A stretch of 64,000 bases of DNA from Planctobacterium marinum (GTDB lineage: Bacteria > Pseudomonadota > Gammaproteobacteria > Enterobacterales > Alteromonadaceae). Below the pieces are notes generated by a model. The model did no database searches. It was not told the origin of the DNA and worked only from the letters and a program-made list of their open reading frames with translations. The stretch's first letter is position 1, and every line of letters begins with the position of its first letter. Made by a program: the position numbers and the translations under genes. Positions 1 through 10,242 of this stretch are shown here, piece by piece. The stretch is from NCBI RefSeq assembly GCF_036322805.1, contig NZ_AP027272.1, positions 558,001-622,000 of the forward strand. Direction: 5' to 3'.

Positions 1-1726
1 CCATGTCATTATCAATGCGATAGTTAGCACCAAAAGAGTAGGAGTTATAACCCCAATCATAGTTTACGGGCATTGCATTGGCTTGATCGGCAGAAGCAAC
101 ACTTTGTTCCGGGATGGAAAGCACGCCATCGCCATTCATATCGATGCTGCTGGTTACTGCACCAGCGTATGTACCTGTAGCGTCACCGGAGTCGCGGCGG
201 AAGCTGGCTTCTAATGTCCAGTCGCCAAATTCACCAGAGACGGCGATATAAGGGGCATCGATGTTGTATTGAGTGTCATAGTTGCGCTGACAGCAGTTAC
301 CCCAGAATGGCACGCCATAGGCATACAAACCATTGTCTGAGTAATTCGTGCCATCTGCGGCTACTGCATCCAGTAGCGCGGCATTGTCGCCTTTCACTTC
401 CATTAAATAGGAGTTCCACAACCAGGACATCTTGATGTTTTGTCTGGCTTTGTAGAAACCTAAGGTGAGTGAAATATTGTCGAAGTCACGCGATAACTGC
501 AGGTCATTGGCGTAAGAATCAAAGTCCTCCATTTCCACATCGAAAGTGTGCACGCGCATTACCAGACCATTACCTGTGCTGTCGGTGTATGCCTGTCCTG
601 CGTTTGGTCCATTAGCATAAACTAAGCCTGCGCCATCACCCGCAATACTTTGTGCAACACTGGAAGCACTGGCCACTTCAGCAGGGAAAGGTGAGACAAA
701 GTCACCGGAAACACTGGACTTGCGGAAACGATTAACTAATTGCCAGTCATCACCCATATCAAAGTTAGCTTCAAAACCAATGCTGTTAACCACCGGATGC
801 ATGCCATCGCGCAGATCGCCACGACTGATCTGGCCATCACCGTTTATGCGCAAGGTATCTTGCAGGTATACTGAGTGAGGTGTATCTGATTGAGCATCAA
901 ATCCCGCGATAGAATCACCATCGGCATACATTGGCATTGGCAAATAACCTGTGCTCTTGTCATCCAGGTGCTTCAGATAAACACGCACATAGCCCGAGTC
1001 GAACTCTTTAGTAAAGTTAGCTTTAATTTGACCACCTGAATTGCCGTTATAACCAGTTTCGCGGGGCCCTTCGCCTTCGCGGAAAAAACCACCAATATGG
1101 AAGCGGGTAGAATCGTTAATTTCATCACCGTATTCAAAGTCGGTGCGGAAGGTGTCGTAATCTAAACCAAAGGTGGTGGCCACACTGCCGCCACCGAAGT
1201 CACCGGTTTTACTGATGAAGTTGATTACGCCACCAGGAGAATTACTGGCCATAGTGGAAGATGAACCACCGCGGATGGCTTCAATACCGGAGATGGTGGA
1301 GTCAGCGCGAATAAAGATATCGGCATTACCGAAAGCCACGTCACCAAACTGCATCACCGGTAAGCCATCTTCTTGCAATACCAAGAACTTCGCGCCACCT
1401 GCTGCTACGGGTAAGCCCCTTACGGCAATATTCGCGTTACCTTCACCACCGGTTGATTCTGAGCGAATGCCAGGTATGGAGCGAAAAATTTCCGCCGTAG
1501 CTCTGGGGGTAGCAACGGCAAAGTCGCCCGGGCTCAAAGTACTGGAGGAAACACTGGAGTCCATTCTCGATGTCGCTCTGGCTGAGCCTGTTACCATGAT
1601 TTTTTCAAAATCTAACACATCAGCACTGCTATCGGCAGTGTCGGTTTCTTGTGCATGGACCCATGCCGGACTAGCGGCAAATGCCAATGCGATAGCGAGT
1701 GCAATTGGGGAACGTTGCTTGCTCAT
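1..1726 (-). CDS. TonB-dependent receptor, N-terminal part (cut by window edge)
   Basis: This is an outer-membrane active transporter powered by TonB. About 575 codons are present and the C-terminal barrel lies beyond the left edge. The ATG at 1726 follows a good AGGAGA ribosome site, and the product starts with a signal peptide (MSKQRSPIALAIALAFAA, ending near VHAQ). A plug domain follows (FEKIMVTGSARAT, then SIPGIRSESTGGEGNANIAV, then a SNSPGGVINFISKTG segment typical of plugs). No N-terminal STN signalling domain is seen. It is divergent from the amylosucrase gene, and their shared spacer carries two LacI-type operators, so I infer that it imports sucrose or a related glucoside. The family assignment is firm. 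The substrate is inferred only from the neighbours. Confidence 0.9.
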   Translation of the reverse strand, partial: MSKQRSPIALAIALAFAASPAWVHAQETDTADSSADVLDFEKIMVTGSARATSRMDSSVSSSTLSPGDFAVATPRATAEIFRSIPGIRSESTGGEGNANIAVRGLPVAAGGAKFLVLQEDGLPVMQFGDVAFGNADIFIRADSTISGIEAIRGGSSSTMASNSPGGVINFISKTGDFGGGSVATTFGLDYDTFRTDFEYGDEINDSTRFHIGGFFREGEGPRETGYNGNSGGQIKANFTKEFDSGYVRVYLKHLDDKSTGYLPMPMYADGDSIAGFDAQSDTPHSVYLQDTLRINGDGQISRGDLRDGMHPVVNSIGFEANFDMGDDWQLVNRFRKSSVSGDFVSPFPAEVASASSVAQSIAGDGAGLVYANGPNAGQAYTDSTGNGLVMRVHTFDVEMEDFDSYANDLQLSRDFDNISLTLGFYKARQNIKMSWLWNSYLMEVKGDNAALLDAVAADGTNYSDNGLYAYGVPFWGNCCQRNYDTQYNIDAPYIAVSGEFGDWTLEASFRRDSGDATGTYAGAVTSSIDMNGDGVLSIPEQSVASADQANAMPVNYDWGYNSYSFGANYRIDNDM

Positions 1727-1811
1727 TATTTTCTCCTGTAGAAATAGCATAGTGTGTGTCTTCAAAATTGCTTAAGTTTGTGGGTCAAAAACACAACACT
1801 TGACCTGGCAA

Positions 1812-1825
1812 CTTAAACGATTAAG
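1812..1825. promoter_or_regulatory. LacI-family operator, copy 1
   Basis: CTTAAACGATTAAG is a perfect inverted repeat (CTTAA-N4-TTAAG) with a central CG, the usual form of a LacI/GalR-family operator. It lies about 86 bases upstream of the TonB-dependent receptor start. The same repeat recurs at 1932-1945, and a degenerate copy lies in front of the LacI-type gene at 6633-6646. The link to that repressor is inferred from this co-occurrence. Confidence 0.75.
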
Positions 1826-1931
1826 ATTAAGTTAACAGATCAATTAACAAATGTAAAACCCATGTTAACGAAAAATTCACAGGGCCTATTGCAATAGATT
1901 GTTTATTGATGTCATTATGTAGATGTTAAAA

Positions 1932-1945
1932 CTTAAACGGTTAAG
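1932..1945. promoter_or_regulatory. LacI-family operator, copy 2
   Basis: CTTAAACGGTTAAG is a perfect CTTAA-N4-TTAAG inverted repeat ending 8 bases before the amylosucrase GTG start. It overlaps the AAGG ribosome site, so a bound repressor would sit downstream of any promoter and act as a roadblock. Together with copy 1 it brackets the divergent spacer, a layout that also permits looping. Confidence 0.75.
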
Positions 1946-1953
1946 GTGTGATC

Positions 1954-3885
1954 GTGGAAAATGTTGAAAAAGCAGCGAAGTTAAGCTTGTCGAGAATAGA
2001 TTATAGTGCTGAGTTAAAAGGACTCTCTGACCAGGAGAAAAAGGTCTTTGTGCAGCGTCTTGAGCAAAACTTTGCAGGGTTATTTACCCTGTATCATCAA
2101 ATCTATGGTGCGCAATACGACTTTTTCTATCACTTGCAGCAACTTGTTTTGGTATTAGCCAGCGGTTATAAATCTCGTTCTGCGGCCCTTAAAAAGCTGG
2201 ATCTAGAGCGCCAGAAAAATCCCCATTGGTACCTGAGTGAGGACATGTTGGGTATGGCCTGCTATGTGGATTTATTTGCTGGCGATCTGAAAAAATTGCG
2301 CCAGCGCATTCCTTATCTGAAACAATTGGGCATCACCTATCTGCACTTGATGCCCTTGTATTCATCACCAGAAGGAGATAGTGATGGCGGCTATGCCGTG
2401 TCTGATTATCGCAAGGTGGATCCTAAACTAGGCAGCACCAAAGACTTAAAAGCGCTTGCGCAAGAACTCGATAAAGCGGGTATCAGTCTGGTGTTAGATT
2501 TTGTCTTTAATCACACATCTGATGAGCATGAGTGGGCGAAATTGGCAAAATCAGGTGACGAAAAGTACCAGCAGTTTTATTACATGTTCAATGAGCGACA
2601 TAAAGTGGATGCTTATGAGCAACATTTGCGAGAGATTTTTCCACAGGTGAGGCGCGGTAATTTTAGCTGCAATGAAGAAACCCAGACATGGGTATGGACT
2701 ACCTTCAACAGTTTTCAATGGGATCTCAATTACAGTAATCCTGAGGTATTCAATGCCATAACTGATGAGATGCTGTATCTCGCCAACTTGGGCTGTGGCG
2801 GTTTGCGGCTCGATGCCTTGGCTTTTATCTGGAAAGAATTAGGTACGAATTGTGAAAACCAGCCTAAGGCACATGCTTTAATTCAGGCCTTTAACGCTTG
2901 TTTGAAAATTTCAGCGCCGGCAGTGGTATTTAAATCAGAAGCCATTGTTCATCCCGATGAAGTGAATAAATACATTGCTCCAGAGGAGTGCCAACTATCC
3001 TACAACCCGTTGTTAATGGCGTTGCTGTGGAATAGCCTGGCAACCCGTAAAACCCGTTTGTTAACCGCCTCAATGCAGAAAAGTTTTAGTATTGACCCCC
3101 ACTGCGCATGGGTGAACTATGTGCGCTGTCATGATGACATTGGCTGGACATTCGATGATGCCGTGGCCGGACAGTTGGGCATTAATGGACATGACCATCG
3201 CTACTTTTTGAATCAATTTTATGTAGACCGATTCGAAGGTAGCTTTGCTAAAGGAGTGGCTTTTCAGGAAAACCCTTCCAATGGTGATTGCCGGGTTTGT
3301 GGCTCCTTAGCCAGCCTGGCGGGCCTTGAAAAGGCGCTGGAATCCGGTGATGAACACGCCATACAAACAGCAATTGATCGCATTTTGTTGTTACACAGTG
3401 TCATCTTGAGTATTGGCGGCATTCCGTTGCTGTTCTCCGGAGATGAATTGGGCCTGTTAAATGACTACAGCTATGAGCAGGATAACAGCAAAGCCCACGA
3501 CGCCCGTTGGGTAAACCGCATTGCGTTGACCGATCAAGACATAGAAGCAGCTCAAGACAGCAGTACAGTGAGCCATCGTATCTTGCAAGGTATTAGTCAA
3601 ATGGTGCAGATCCGCAAATCCCTGCCAGTGTTCGGTGTGGCCAGAACAGAAATACTGGAATCAGGTAACCAGCACGTGTTTGTTTATAAACGCATTAATG
3701 AGCACGGGGATGAGTTGTTAGCATTGGTTAACTTTAGTGAGTATGCGCAGAGCGTGAATAGCCAGTATCTGTATCAGGGAGAGGGCAAAACTTATCGCGA
3801 CTTGTTAGCGGATAACGCTGAGCAAAAAGTGAACTGCTGGCTAAACCTCGAACCTTATCAGGTAATGTGGCTCAAGCTAGAGTGA
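1954..3885 (+). CDS. Amylosucrase (GH13 subfamily 4)
   Basis: The enzyme uses sucrose to build alpha-1,4-glucan and releases fructose, or hydrolyses sucrose. The four GH13 motifs are intact: DFVFNHT (near residue 185), GLRLDALAFIW with the nucleophile Asp (near 289), FKSEAIVHP with the acid/base Glu (near 331), and VRCHDDIGW (near 395). The tail EPYQVMWLKLE and the NPSNGDCRVCG segment match amylosucrases closely. At about 643 residues it has the family length and no signal peptide, so it is cytoplasmic. A GTG at 1948 is also in frame, but GTG 1954 has AAGG at a proper 7-base spacing. Operator copy 2 overlaps this ribosome site. Amylosucrase, rather than sucrose hydrolase, is the best call from the motifs; activity cannot be told apart from sequence alone. 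Confidence 0.9.
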   Translation: MENVEKAAKLSLSRIDYSAELKGLSDQEKKVFVQRLEQNFAGLFTLYHQIYGAQYDFFYHLQQLVLVLASGYKSRSAALKKLDLERQKNPHWYLSEDMLGMACYVDLFAGDLKKLRQRIPYLKQLGITYLHLMPLYSSPEGDSDGGYAVSDYRKVDPKLGSTKDLKALAQELDKAGISLVLDFVFNHTSDEHEWAKLAKSGDEKYQQFYYMFNERHKVDAYEQHLREIFPQVRRGNFSCNEETQTWVWTTFNSFQWDLNYSNPEVFNAITDEMLYLANLGCGGLRLDALAFIWKELGTNCENQPKAHALIQAFNACLKISAPAVVFKSEAIVHPDEVNKYIAPEECQLSYNPLLMALLWNSLATRKTRLLTASMQKSFSIDPHCAWVNYVRCHDDIGWTFDDAVAGQLGINGHDHRYFLNQFYVDRFEGSFAKGVAFQENPSNGDCRVCGSLASLAGLEKALESGDEHAIQTAIDRILLLHSVILSIGGIPLLFSGDELGLLNDYSYEQDNSKAHDARWVNRIALTDQDIEAAQDSSTVSHRILQGISQMVQIRKSLPVFGVARTEILESGNQHVFVYKRINEHGDELLALVNFSEYAQSVNSQYLYQGEGKTYRDLLADNAEQKVNCWLNLEPYQVMWLKLE

Positions 3886-3971
3886 TAAAATTACCGGTTT
3901 GCTAAGTTGTGTAAAATTAATATATCTACTTTGTTTCTACGACCAAAAGTGACGAGCTTTGCTTCATAATC

Positions 3972-5579
3972 ATGACTATCTTGACAGATAACTTAGGTAC
4001 TAAATTATCTGTAATTGAGGTTGGGGTTTTGGGCAGAAGGAATCAGCAAGTCAACAACAAAGAAGTCACGTTTGGCGCAGATGAGGAATTGGTGTCTACC
4101 ACCGATTTGAGAGGTGTTATTACCTACGCGAATCAAGCGTTTTGCCACGTTGCAGGTTATAGTTCATCAGAGCTGGTAGGCAGTAACCATAATATGGTCA
4201 GACACCCTGATATGCCCAAAGCCGCATTTGCAGATATGTGGGAGCACTTGAAACGCGATGAACCCTGGCGAGGAGCGGTGAAAAATCGATGTAAAGACGG
4301 TGGATATTATTGGGTAGATGCATTTGTCACGCCGATTTACGAACAGGGCAAAAAGACCGGCTATCAATCCGTTCGCCGTGTTTTATCGCCTAAATATAGA
4401 GCCCGAGCTGAGAGGTGTTACGCGGCAATTAATCTTGGTAAATCTCCTGGAAATCAAGCTGCGGAGTTATTCCGAAAATTTAATATTCCTCTGTATACCG
4501 TTTCGGGATTGTTAGTATGGTGGGCAAGTACTTTCAGTAATTGGCTCGCAGGGTTTTTTCTCATTTTACCCTTTGTCTTTTTTTACTCTGAATTGTTCGA
4601 AGTTCGAGGCTTCACCCAAAAACTGAAAGATCACTATGACAGCGTGTCGCGGCTGGTTTTTTCTGGTTCCGGTAGTTTGAGCATTGCAGACTTTCACATA
4701 AAGATGTTAGAGGGCAAAGTCACGACGATTGTAGGCCGAATAGGTGATAGTACTGAAAGTCTTAAGGCTGGGGCTGGCACGTTATTAAACGCTTCTACAC
4801 AAGCAAAAACGGGAGCGCAGAGTCAAACCGCCGAAATGCACCGGGTAGCTACTGCGGTAGAGCAGATGGTAACGACAATTGATGAAGTCGCAAAAAACAC
4901 CACTGATACTAACCAAAAAGTGCAGCTTGCTCACCAAGATTGTGAGGGCGCTTCAAATGCAATGACCCATACGTTAAAAGAGGTGTCTGCTCTTGCGGCA
5001 GAAGTGGAACGTTCAGCCTCATCCGCTCATGAGCTGGCCGAAGAAGCGGAAAAAATAGGGGGGATCATGCAAGAAATTCAAGGTATCGCGGATCAAACCA
5101 ACTTGCTTGCACTAAATGCCGCTATTGAAGCCGCCCGAGCCGGAGAGCATGGTCGAGGATTTTCCGTGGTTGCAGACGAAGTGAGAGCGCTATCTAGTAG
5201 AACGCATAATGCTACCGAACAGATCCAAACCTCTATTTCAGAAATTCAAACAACGCTGCTTAATTGGTCAAAAACCATGGAAGGTGGTAAAGTCGCGGCG
5301 GAAAATTGTGTCACAGAAACCCAAGAAACTCAAAATCTTGTGGCGAAGGTTTACCAAGCTATCTCTGATATTTCTGATCTGGCTACTCAAATATCAACGG
5401 CCGCAGAAGAGCAAAGTGTTGTGGCACAGGAGATCAGTCGCAACATTGTTAATGTTAATGATGCGTCTTCTGGGAATCTGGAGCAAGCTGAAATTGTTGA
5501 GGTAGAATCTAAAGCTCTGCAAGAAAGGGCGGAAAAATTGGCTTCATTGAGCCTTTCATTCAACGTGAAATCAAGTTAG
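3972..5579 (+). CDS. Aer-like methyl-accepting chemotaxis protein with PAS domain
   Basis: This 535-residue chemoreceptor has an N-terminal PAS domain (about 35-140, with the ITYANQAF and [11 protein letters not shown] segments typical of Aer-type PAS domains that can bind FAD or haem). A short hydrophobic membrane anchor (about 172-208) follows, then a cytoplasmic signalling domain. The conserved hairpin tip is near 371-407 ([20 protein letters not shown]). There is no periplasmic ligand domain and no obvious HAMP, so it probably senses redox or energy state from inside the cell. It sits between the amylosucrase and LacI genes and its stop overlaps the convergent lacI-type stop by a few bases. 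No LacI operator lies in front of it, so membership of the sugar regulon is unproven. Confidence 0.9.
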   Translation: MTILTDNLGTKLSVIEVGVLGRRNQQVNNKEVTFGADEELVSTTDLRGVITYANQAFCHVAGYSSSELVGSNHNMVRHPDMPKAAFADMWEHLKRDEPWRGAVKNRCKDGGYYWVDAFVTPIYEQGKKTGYQSVRRVLSPKYRARAERCYAAINLGKSPGNQAAELFRKFNIPLYTVSGLLVWWASTFSNWLAGFFLILPFVFFYSELFEVRGFTQKLKDHYDSVSRLVFSGSGSLSIADFHIKMLEGKVTTIVGRIGDSTESLKAGAGTLLNASTQAKTGAQSQTAEMHRVATAVEQMVTTIDEVAKNTTDTNQKVQLAHQDCEGASNAMTHTLKEVSALAAEVERSASSAHELAEEAEKIGGIMQEIQGIADQTNLLALNAAIEAARAGEHGRGFSVVADEVRALSSRTHNATEQIQTSISEIQTTLLNWSKTMEGGKVAAENCVTETQETQNLVAKVYQAISDISDLATQISTAAEEQSVVAQEISRNIVNVNDASSGNLEQAEIVEVESKALQERAEKLASLSLSFNVKSS

Positions 5580-6625
5580 TCCCCGGAACTTTGACGCACC
5601 ATCAGGCGGGTTTCCATTAATCGATTTTTCTGCTGGTTTTGCTCAAACAGGGCTTTAGCTGCCATGCGTCCTTTTTCAATGCTTTGCTGACATACAGTGG
5701 TTAAAGCCGGCACGGTACGACTTGCCTCCGGGATATCATCAAACCCCACAATACGCAGTTCTTCTGGTACTTTGATTTTTAGCGATTGTGCCACTCTTAA
5801 CACGCCCAACGCCAGAACGTCGCTCATACACAAAATCACGTTGGGGCGAGGGGTAATGGTCAACGCTTCATAGGCGGCTTTTTCTGCCATTTCCGGGGTG
5901 TTCATAGGCGTATGCCAAACCATGTGTGGCGGCAGTTCAGCGGATTTTTCCTTACAAGCGTCCATATAACCTTGTAAGCGGTTGAAGGCGATAATTTCCT
6001 GACAATCATCCCTGAGGTCCGCTTTTTCCAAGCGGCAAACACGGTCTGAGCTGATCAAGCGCAAACTGACTACGGCAACTCTGTCGTTACCATCCCTGAT
6101 AACGTGATTGGCCACATCTTTTGCAGCTGAGCGGTTATTGATATTAAGTGAGGGTACAGTGCCTTTTTCAAAGTCGACCGCGATAAGGGGTTTACCGCTG
6201 CGACTAATTCGTTCGAAGGCATCGCCTTTAGGTGCACCATAAAAAATAAAGCCGTCTGGTAGTGACTCGGCACTGCTTTGTTCCTTTGAAGCCAGTCGGC
6301 TACTCAGTAACAATAACTGTCTTTTCTGTTCCGATAGTATTTCTGACACGCCTTGTAAAAATTGGCTGGCAACCGGATCGGAAAAGGAATAACTCAGGGT
6401 ATCGGCCAATACCACGGCTACCACATCGGTTTTGCCTTTGCGCAGCGAGCGCGCGGCCAGGTTCGGACCGTGATACCCCAGCTCTGCGGTTTCCTTTAAG
6501 ATGCGCTGCCTGAGAGACTCTGAAAGCTGGTCCGGGCGATTAAAAGCGTTAGATACGGTTGCGGTAGAGACCCCCAGTATTTTTGACACTTCTTTAAGAT
6601 TGAGCGCTTTTTTATTGGCTGGCAT
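5576..6625 (-). CDS. LacI/GalR-family transcriptional regulator
   Basis: This 349-residue regulator has an N-terminal LacI helix-turn-helix ([21 protein letters not shown], residues about 10-30) and a hinge helix ([13 protein letters not shown]). A periplasmic-binding-protein-like effector domain follows, with the usual [19 protein letters not shown] segment near the C-terminus. It is the likely repressor of the sucrose module, because the operator-like repeat seen twice before the receptor and amylosucrase genes recurs 8-21 bases upstream of its own start, which also suggests autoregulation. The effector is unknown; sucrose or fructose would be a natural guess. Confidence 0.92.
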   Translation of the reverse strand: MPANKKALNLKEVSKILGVSTATVSNAFNRPDQLSESLRQRILKETAELGYHGPNLAARSLRKGKTDVVAVVLADTLSYSFSDPVASQFLQGVSEILSEQKRQLLLLSSRLASKEQSSAESLPDGFIFYGAPKGDAFERISRSGKPLIAVDFEKGTVPSLNINNRSAAKDVANHVIRDGNDRVAVVSLRLISSDRVCRLEKADLRDDCQEIIAFNRLQGYMDACKEKSAELPPHMVWHTPMNTPEMAEKAAYEALTITPRPNVILCMSDVLALGVLRVAQSLKIKVPEELRIVGFDDIPEASRTVPALTTVCQQSIEKGRMAAKALFEQNQQKNRLMETRLMVRQSSGD

Positions 6626-6632
6626 GAATAGA

Positions 6633-6646
6633 CTTAAACGATTTTG
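6633..6646. promoter_or_regulatory. Degenerate LacI-family operator before the lacI-type gene
   Basis: CTTAAACGATTTTG keeps the left half and central CG of the operator found at 1812 and 1932 but has a poor right half. It lies 8 bases upstream of the regulator start. It is also in the spacer shared with the divergent Nramp-related gene, so it could affect both. Confidence 0.5.
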
Positions 6647-6751
6647 ACCGCAGAATTCTCCCTTAATGCAAACAAAATGTCCATGTTGTAAGAGGAGATC
6701 GTATTTCGAATTTATCTGTGTCAGGATGCTATCATTGCTGAAAAAACTAAC

Positions 6752-8029
6752 ATGGTCATGCGCAACTTTATTTCATTACTCGGACCCGGACTGGTTTTTG
6801 CCGCCACCAGTATCGGTGTCTCTCACGTTGTACAATCTACTCGCGCCGGCGCCGATTTTGGTTATGCGCTGGTGGCTATCATTATTCTGGCACACGTGAT
6901 CAAGTTGCCCTTTTTCCAGGCGGGTCCAAGATATGCGGCCGCAACAGGGGAAAACTTGTTAGATGCCTATCTCCGCTTGGGGAAAGGCTATTACATTTCC
7001 GTGGTATTGCTCACCTTTGCCACCATGTTCATTATTCAAGCGGCCGTTACGATTGTGGCTGCAGGTGTATTAGCCAATATATTGCCTTTCGGATGGAGCA
7101 TTGGAGTTTGGTCGCTAGTGGTATTGCTCGCCAGCATGTTATTGCTGATCACGGGCGGGTATCGACTCCTGAAAAATTTGATGAAAGCCATGATGCTGGT
7201 TTTTCTGGTGTTATGTGTTACCACTTTGTGCGCATCTTTGCTGTCAGACAGACCTGAGCAACTTGCCACAGCCCCGCAACTGTTAAGCGTCTCTAGTATT
7301 GCCTTTATTGTGGCCCTCGTGGGTTGGATGCCTACAGCCATCGAAGTCTCCATCTGGCATTCGTTTTGGGTGGTAGAGCAGCAAAAGCTGGATGAGGTGA
7401 ATGCCAGTCAGTTAAATTCTTCTGGCACAGCTCCCATAGCTTCAAAGGTAAAAATCCGATTGCTGGATTTTAATATTGGTTATCTGTTTTGTTGTTTATT
7501 GGCGCTACTGTTTGTGGCTTTGGGGGCGCAAGTGTTGTTTGGACGCGGCATTCCTTTGCAAGACAGTGCTATTGGCTTTAGTGCGCAACTAATTGCCATA
7601 TTCACCGACATTTTAGGTCCCTGGAGTAAACCCGTAGTTTCCGGGTTGATATTCATTGCCATGTTCTCCACCTGTATTGCAGTGGCGGATGGGTTTAGCC
7701 AGGTGATAACTCGAATTGCCGAACAACAATTTAATCTTGATGGTAGTAAGCACAAACTTGCTTATCATTTGTGTATTCCCGTTATCGGTATCGGTGGTCT
7801 TGCTATCATCCTGCTGTTTGCCGGTCAGTTAACGTCTTTGGTGGATTTTGCCACGACGGTATCGTTCTTGTCGGCTCCCTGGTTTGCCTGGTTAAACATG
7901 AAATCACTGACTTTACCCAATATGCCAGTCGCAAGCCGAGTGACATCAGGGTATAATATTTACACTCAATGTTGTCTCGCCTGTCTTTCCGCCTTTGCCA
8001 TTTTTTATCTTGCATGGCGATTATTTTGA
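6752..8029 (+). CDS. Nramp-related divalent-metal-type transporter, atypical
   Basis: This 425-residue polytopic inner-membrane protein has about 11 hydrophobic segments and resembles the Nramp (SLC11-type) family by its start (GPGLVFAATSIGVSHVVQST) and overall layout. The canonical first-helix metal motif DPGN is absent; the corresponding stretch reads SIGVSHV. The sixth-helix region reads GWMPTAIEVS rather than the usual MPH motif. It therefore belongs to the divergent Nramp-related group whose substrate is not a classical Mn/Fe ion, or is unknown. Two in-frame ATGs (6752, 6758) are possible starts. It is divergent from the LacI-type gene and shares a 126-base spacer with it. Confidence 0.75.
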   Translation: MVMRNFISLLGPGLVFAATSIGVSHVVQSTRAGADFGYALVAIIILAHVIKLPFFQAGPRYAAATGENLLDAYLRLGKGYYISVVLLTFATMFIIQAAVTIVAAGVLANILPFGWSIGVWSLVVLLASMLLLITGGYRLLKNLMKAMMLVFLVLCVTTLCASLLSDRPEQLATAPQLLSVSSIAFIVALVGWMPTAIEVSIWHSFWVVEQQKLDEVNASQLNSSGTAPIASKVKIRLLDFNIGYLFCCLLALLFVALGAQVLFGRGIPLQDSAIGFSAQLIAIFTDILGPWSKPVVSGLIFIAMFSTCIAVADGFSQVITRIAEQQFNLDGSKHKLAYHLCIPVIGIGGLAIILLFAGQLTSLVDFATTVSFLSAPWFAWLNMKSLTLPNMPVASRVTSGYNIYTQCCLACLSAFAIFYLAWRLF

Positions 8030-8139
8030 TCTTCTCACGAACAGGTGGGTAACAAAAAAGTCATAGCAATGCCATCGTTGGTATATACAATTAAAAAGCT
8101 TTGCTTTACCAAGAGTTTTGATTTTGAGAACCCCGGTAA

Positions 8140-9285
<1,146 letters not shown>

Positions 9286-9330
9286 CGGTATTGAATACTA
9301 CTAAGTTGCAGAATAACAGGAGTGGCGGTT

Positions 9331-10164
9331 ATGAAGTGTCTTTCTGAAACCACAGTGTTTGGTGGAACCTTGTCTCGCTATGAGCATGTGGCCGTTGCCA
9401 CTCGCTGTAAAATGCGTTTTGCTATCTATCAACCTCCTCAAGCGTTAAAGGGGGCGAAATGCCCGGTGGTTTATTGGCTGTCAGGACTTACCTGCAACGA
9501 AGATAATTTTATGCAAAAGGCGGGGGCTCAGCGCATCGCCGCTGAGCTTGGTGTGATATTGATAGCGCCAGACACCTCTCCCAGAGGTGAGTCGGTACCG
9601 GATGTGGATTACTATGATTTTGGTCAAGGCGCGGGCTTTTACGTGAATGCCACACAAGCACCGTGGAATACCCATTATCGTATGTATGATTATGTGGCCA
9701 AAGAACTTCCAGAACTGGTGCAATCGTACTTTCCTTGTAATGGTCGGCAAAGCATAATGGGCCATTCGATGGGCGGCCATGGAGCACTGGTTATCGGATT
9801 GCGCAATCAACAACAATATTGCAGTATCTCGGCATTTAGCCCCATATCTAACCCCATGGATTGCCCTTGGGGAATAAAAGCCTTCACTGGTTATTTGGGG
9901 GAAGACCCGGCTGATTGGTGTGAATATGATGCCGCCTACTTGCTTGGACAAAATGGCAGTGAACTCCCCATTTTGATTGACCAAGGGTTAGCTGACGAGT
10001 TTCTGGAAGAACAACTTAAACCAGAGAACTTATGGCACGTGGCGGAAGAAAAGGCTGTGCCGTTGCAGTATCATGGCCACGAGTCTTATGATCATAGCTA
10101 TTATTTTATTGCCACATTCATTGAAAAACATTTGTTGTTTCATGCCCGGCATTTTGGCGACTAG
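9331..10164 (+). CDS. fghA: S-formylglutathione hydrolase
   Basis: This serine hydrolase cleaves S-formylglutathione to formate and glutathione, the step after FrmA. The 277-residue product carries the nucleophile elbow GHSMGGHGAL, the esterase-D segment YWLSGLTCNEDNFMQKAGAQ, an acidic LIDQGLADEF region and the terminal His in GHESYDHSYYFI. The ATG at 9331 has AGGAG at 9 bases; an in-frame GTG at 9322 is too close to the same site to be used. The family is also called FrmB or esterase D. Confidence 0.95.
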   Translation: MKCLSETTVFGGTLSRYEHVAVATRCKMRFAIYQPPQALKGAKCPVVYWLSGLTCNEDNFMQKAGAQRIAAELGVILIAPDTSPRGESVPDVDYYDFGQGAGFYVNATQAPWNTHYRMYDYVAKELPELVQSYFPCNGRQSIMGHSMGGHGALVIGLRNQQQYCSISAFSPISNPMDCPWGIKAFTGYLGEDPADWCEYDAAYLLGQNGSELPILIDQGLADEFLEEQLKPENLWHVAEEKAVPLQYHGHESYDHSYYFIATFIEKHLLFHARHFGD

Positions 10165-10242
10165 CGCCGATTAACCAGATTCGGAACCCGATTCCTGTTA
10201 GTTGGGCCCGTCTTAATATTCATTCAGCAAGGAAATTCGAGA

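Noticed and set aside
1173-1775. A 200-codon plus-strand ORF antisense to the first TonB-dependent receptor
   Set aside because: It lies wholly over the receptor signal peptide and plug on the opposite strand. Its composition (Pro/Ala-rich) is that of a shadow frame and no ribosome site is seen.
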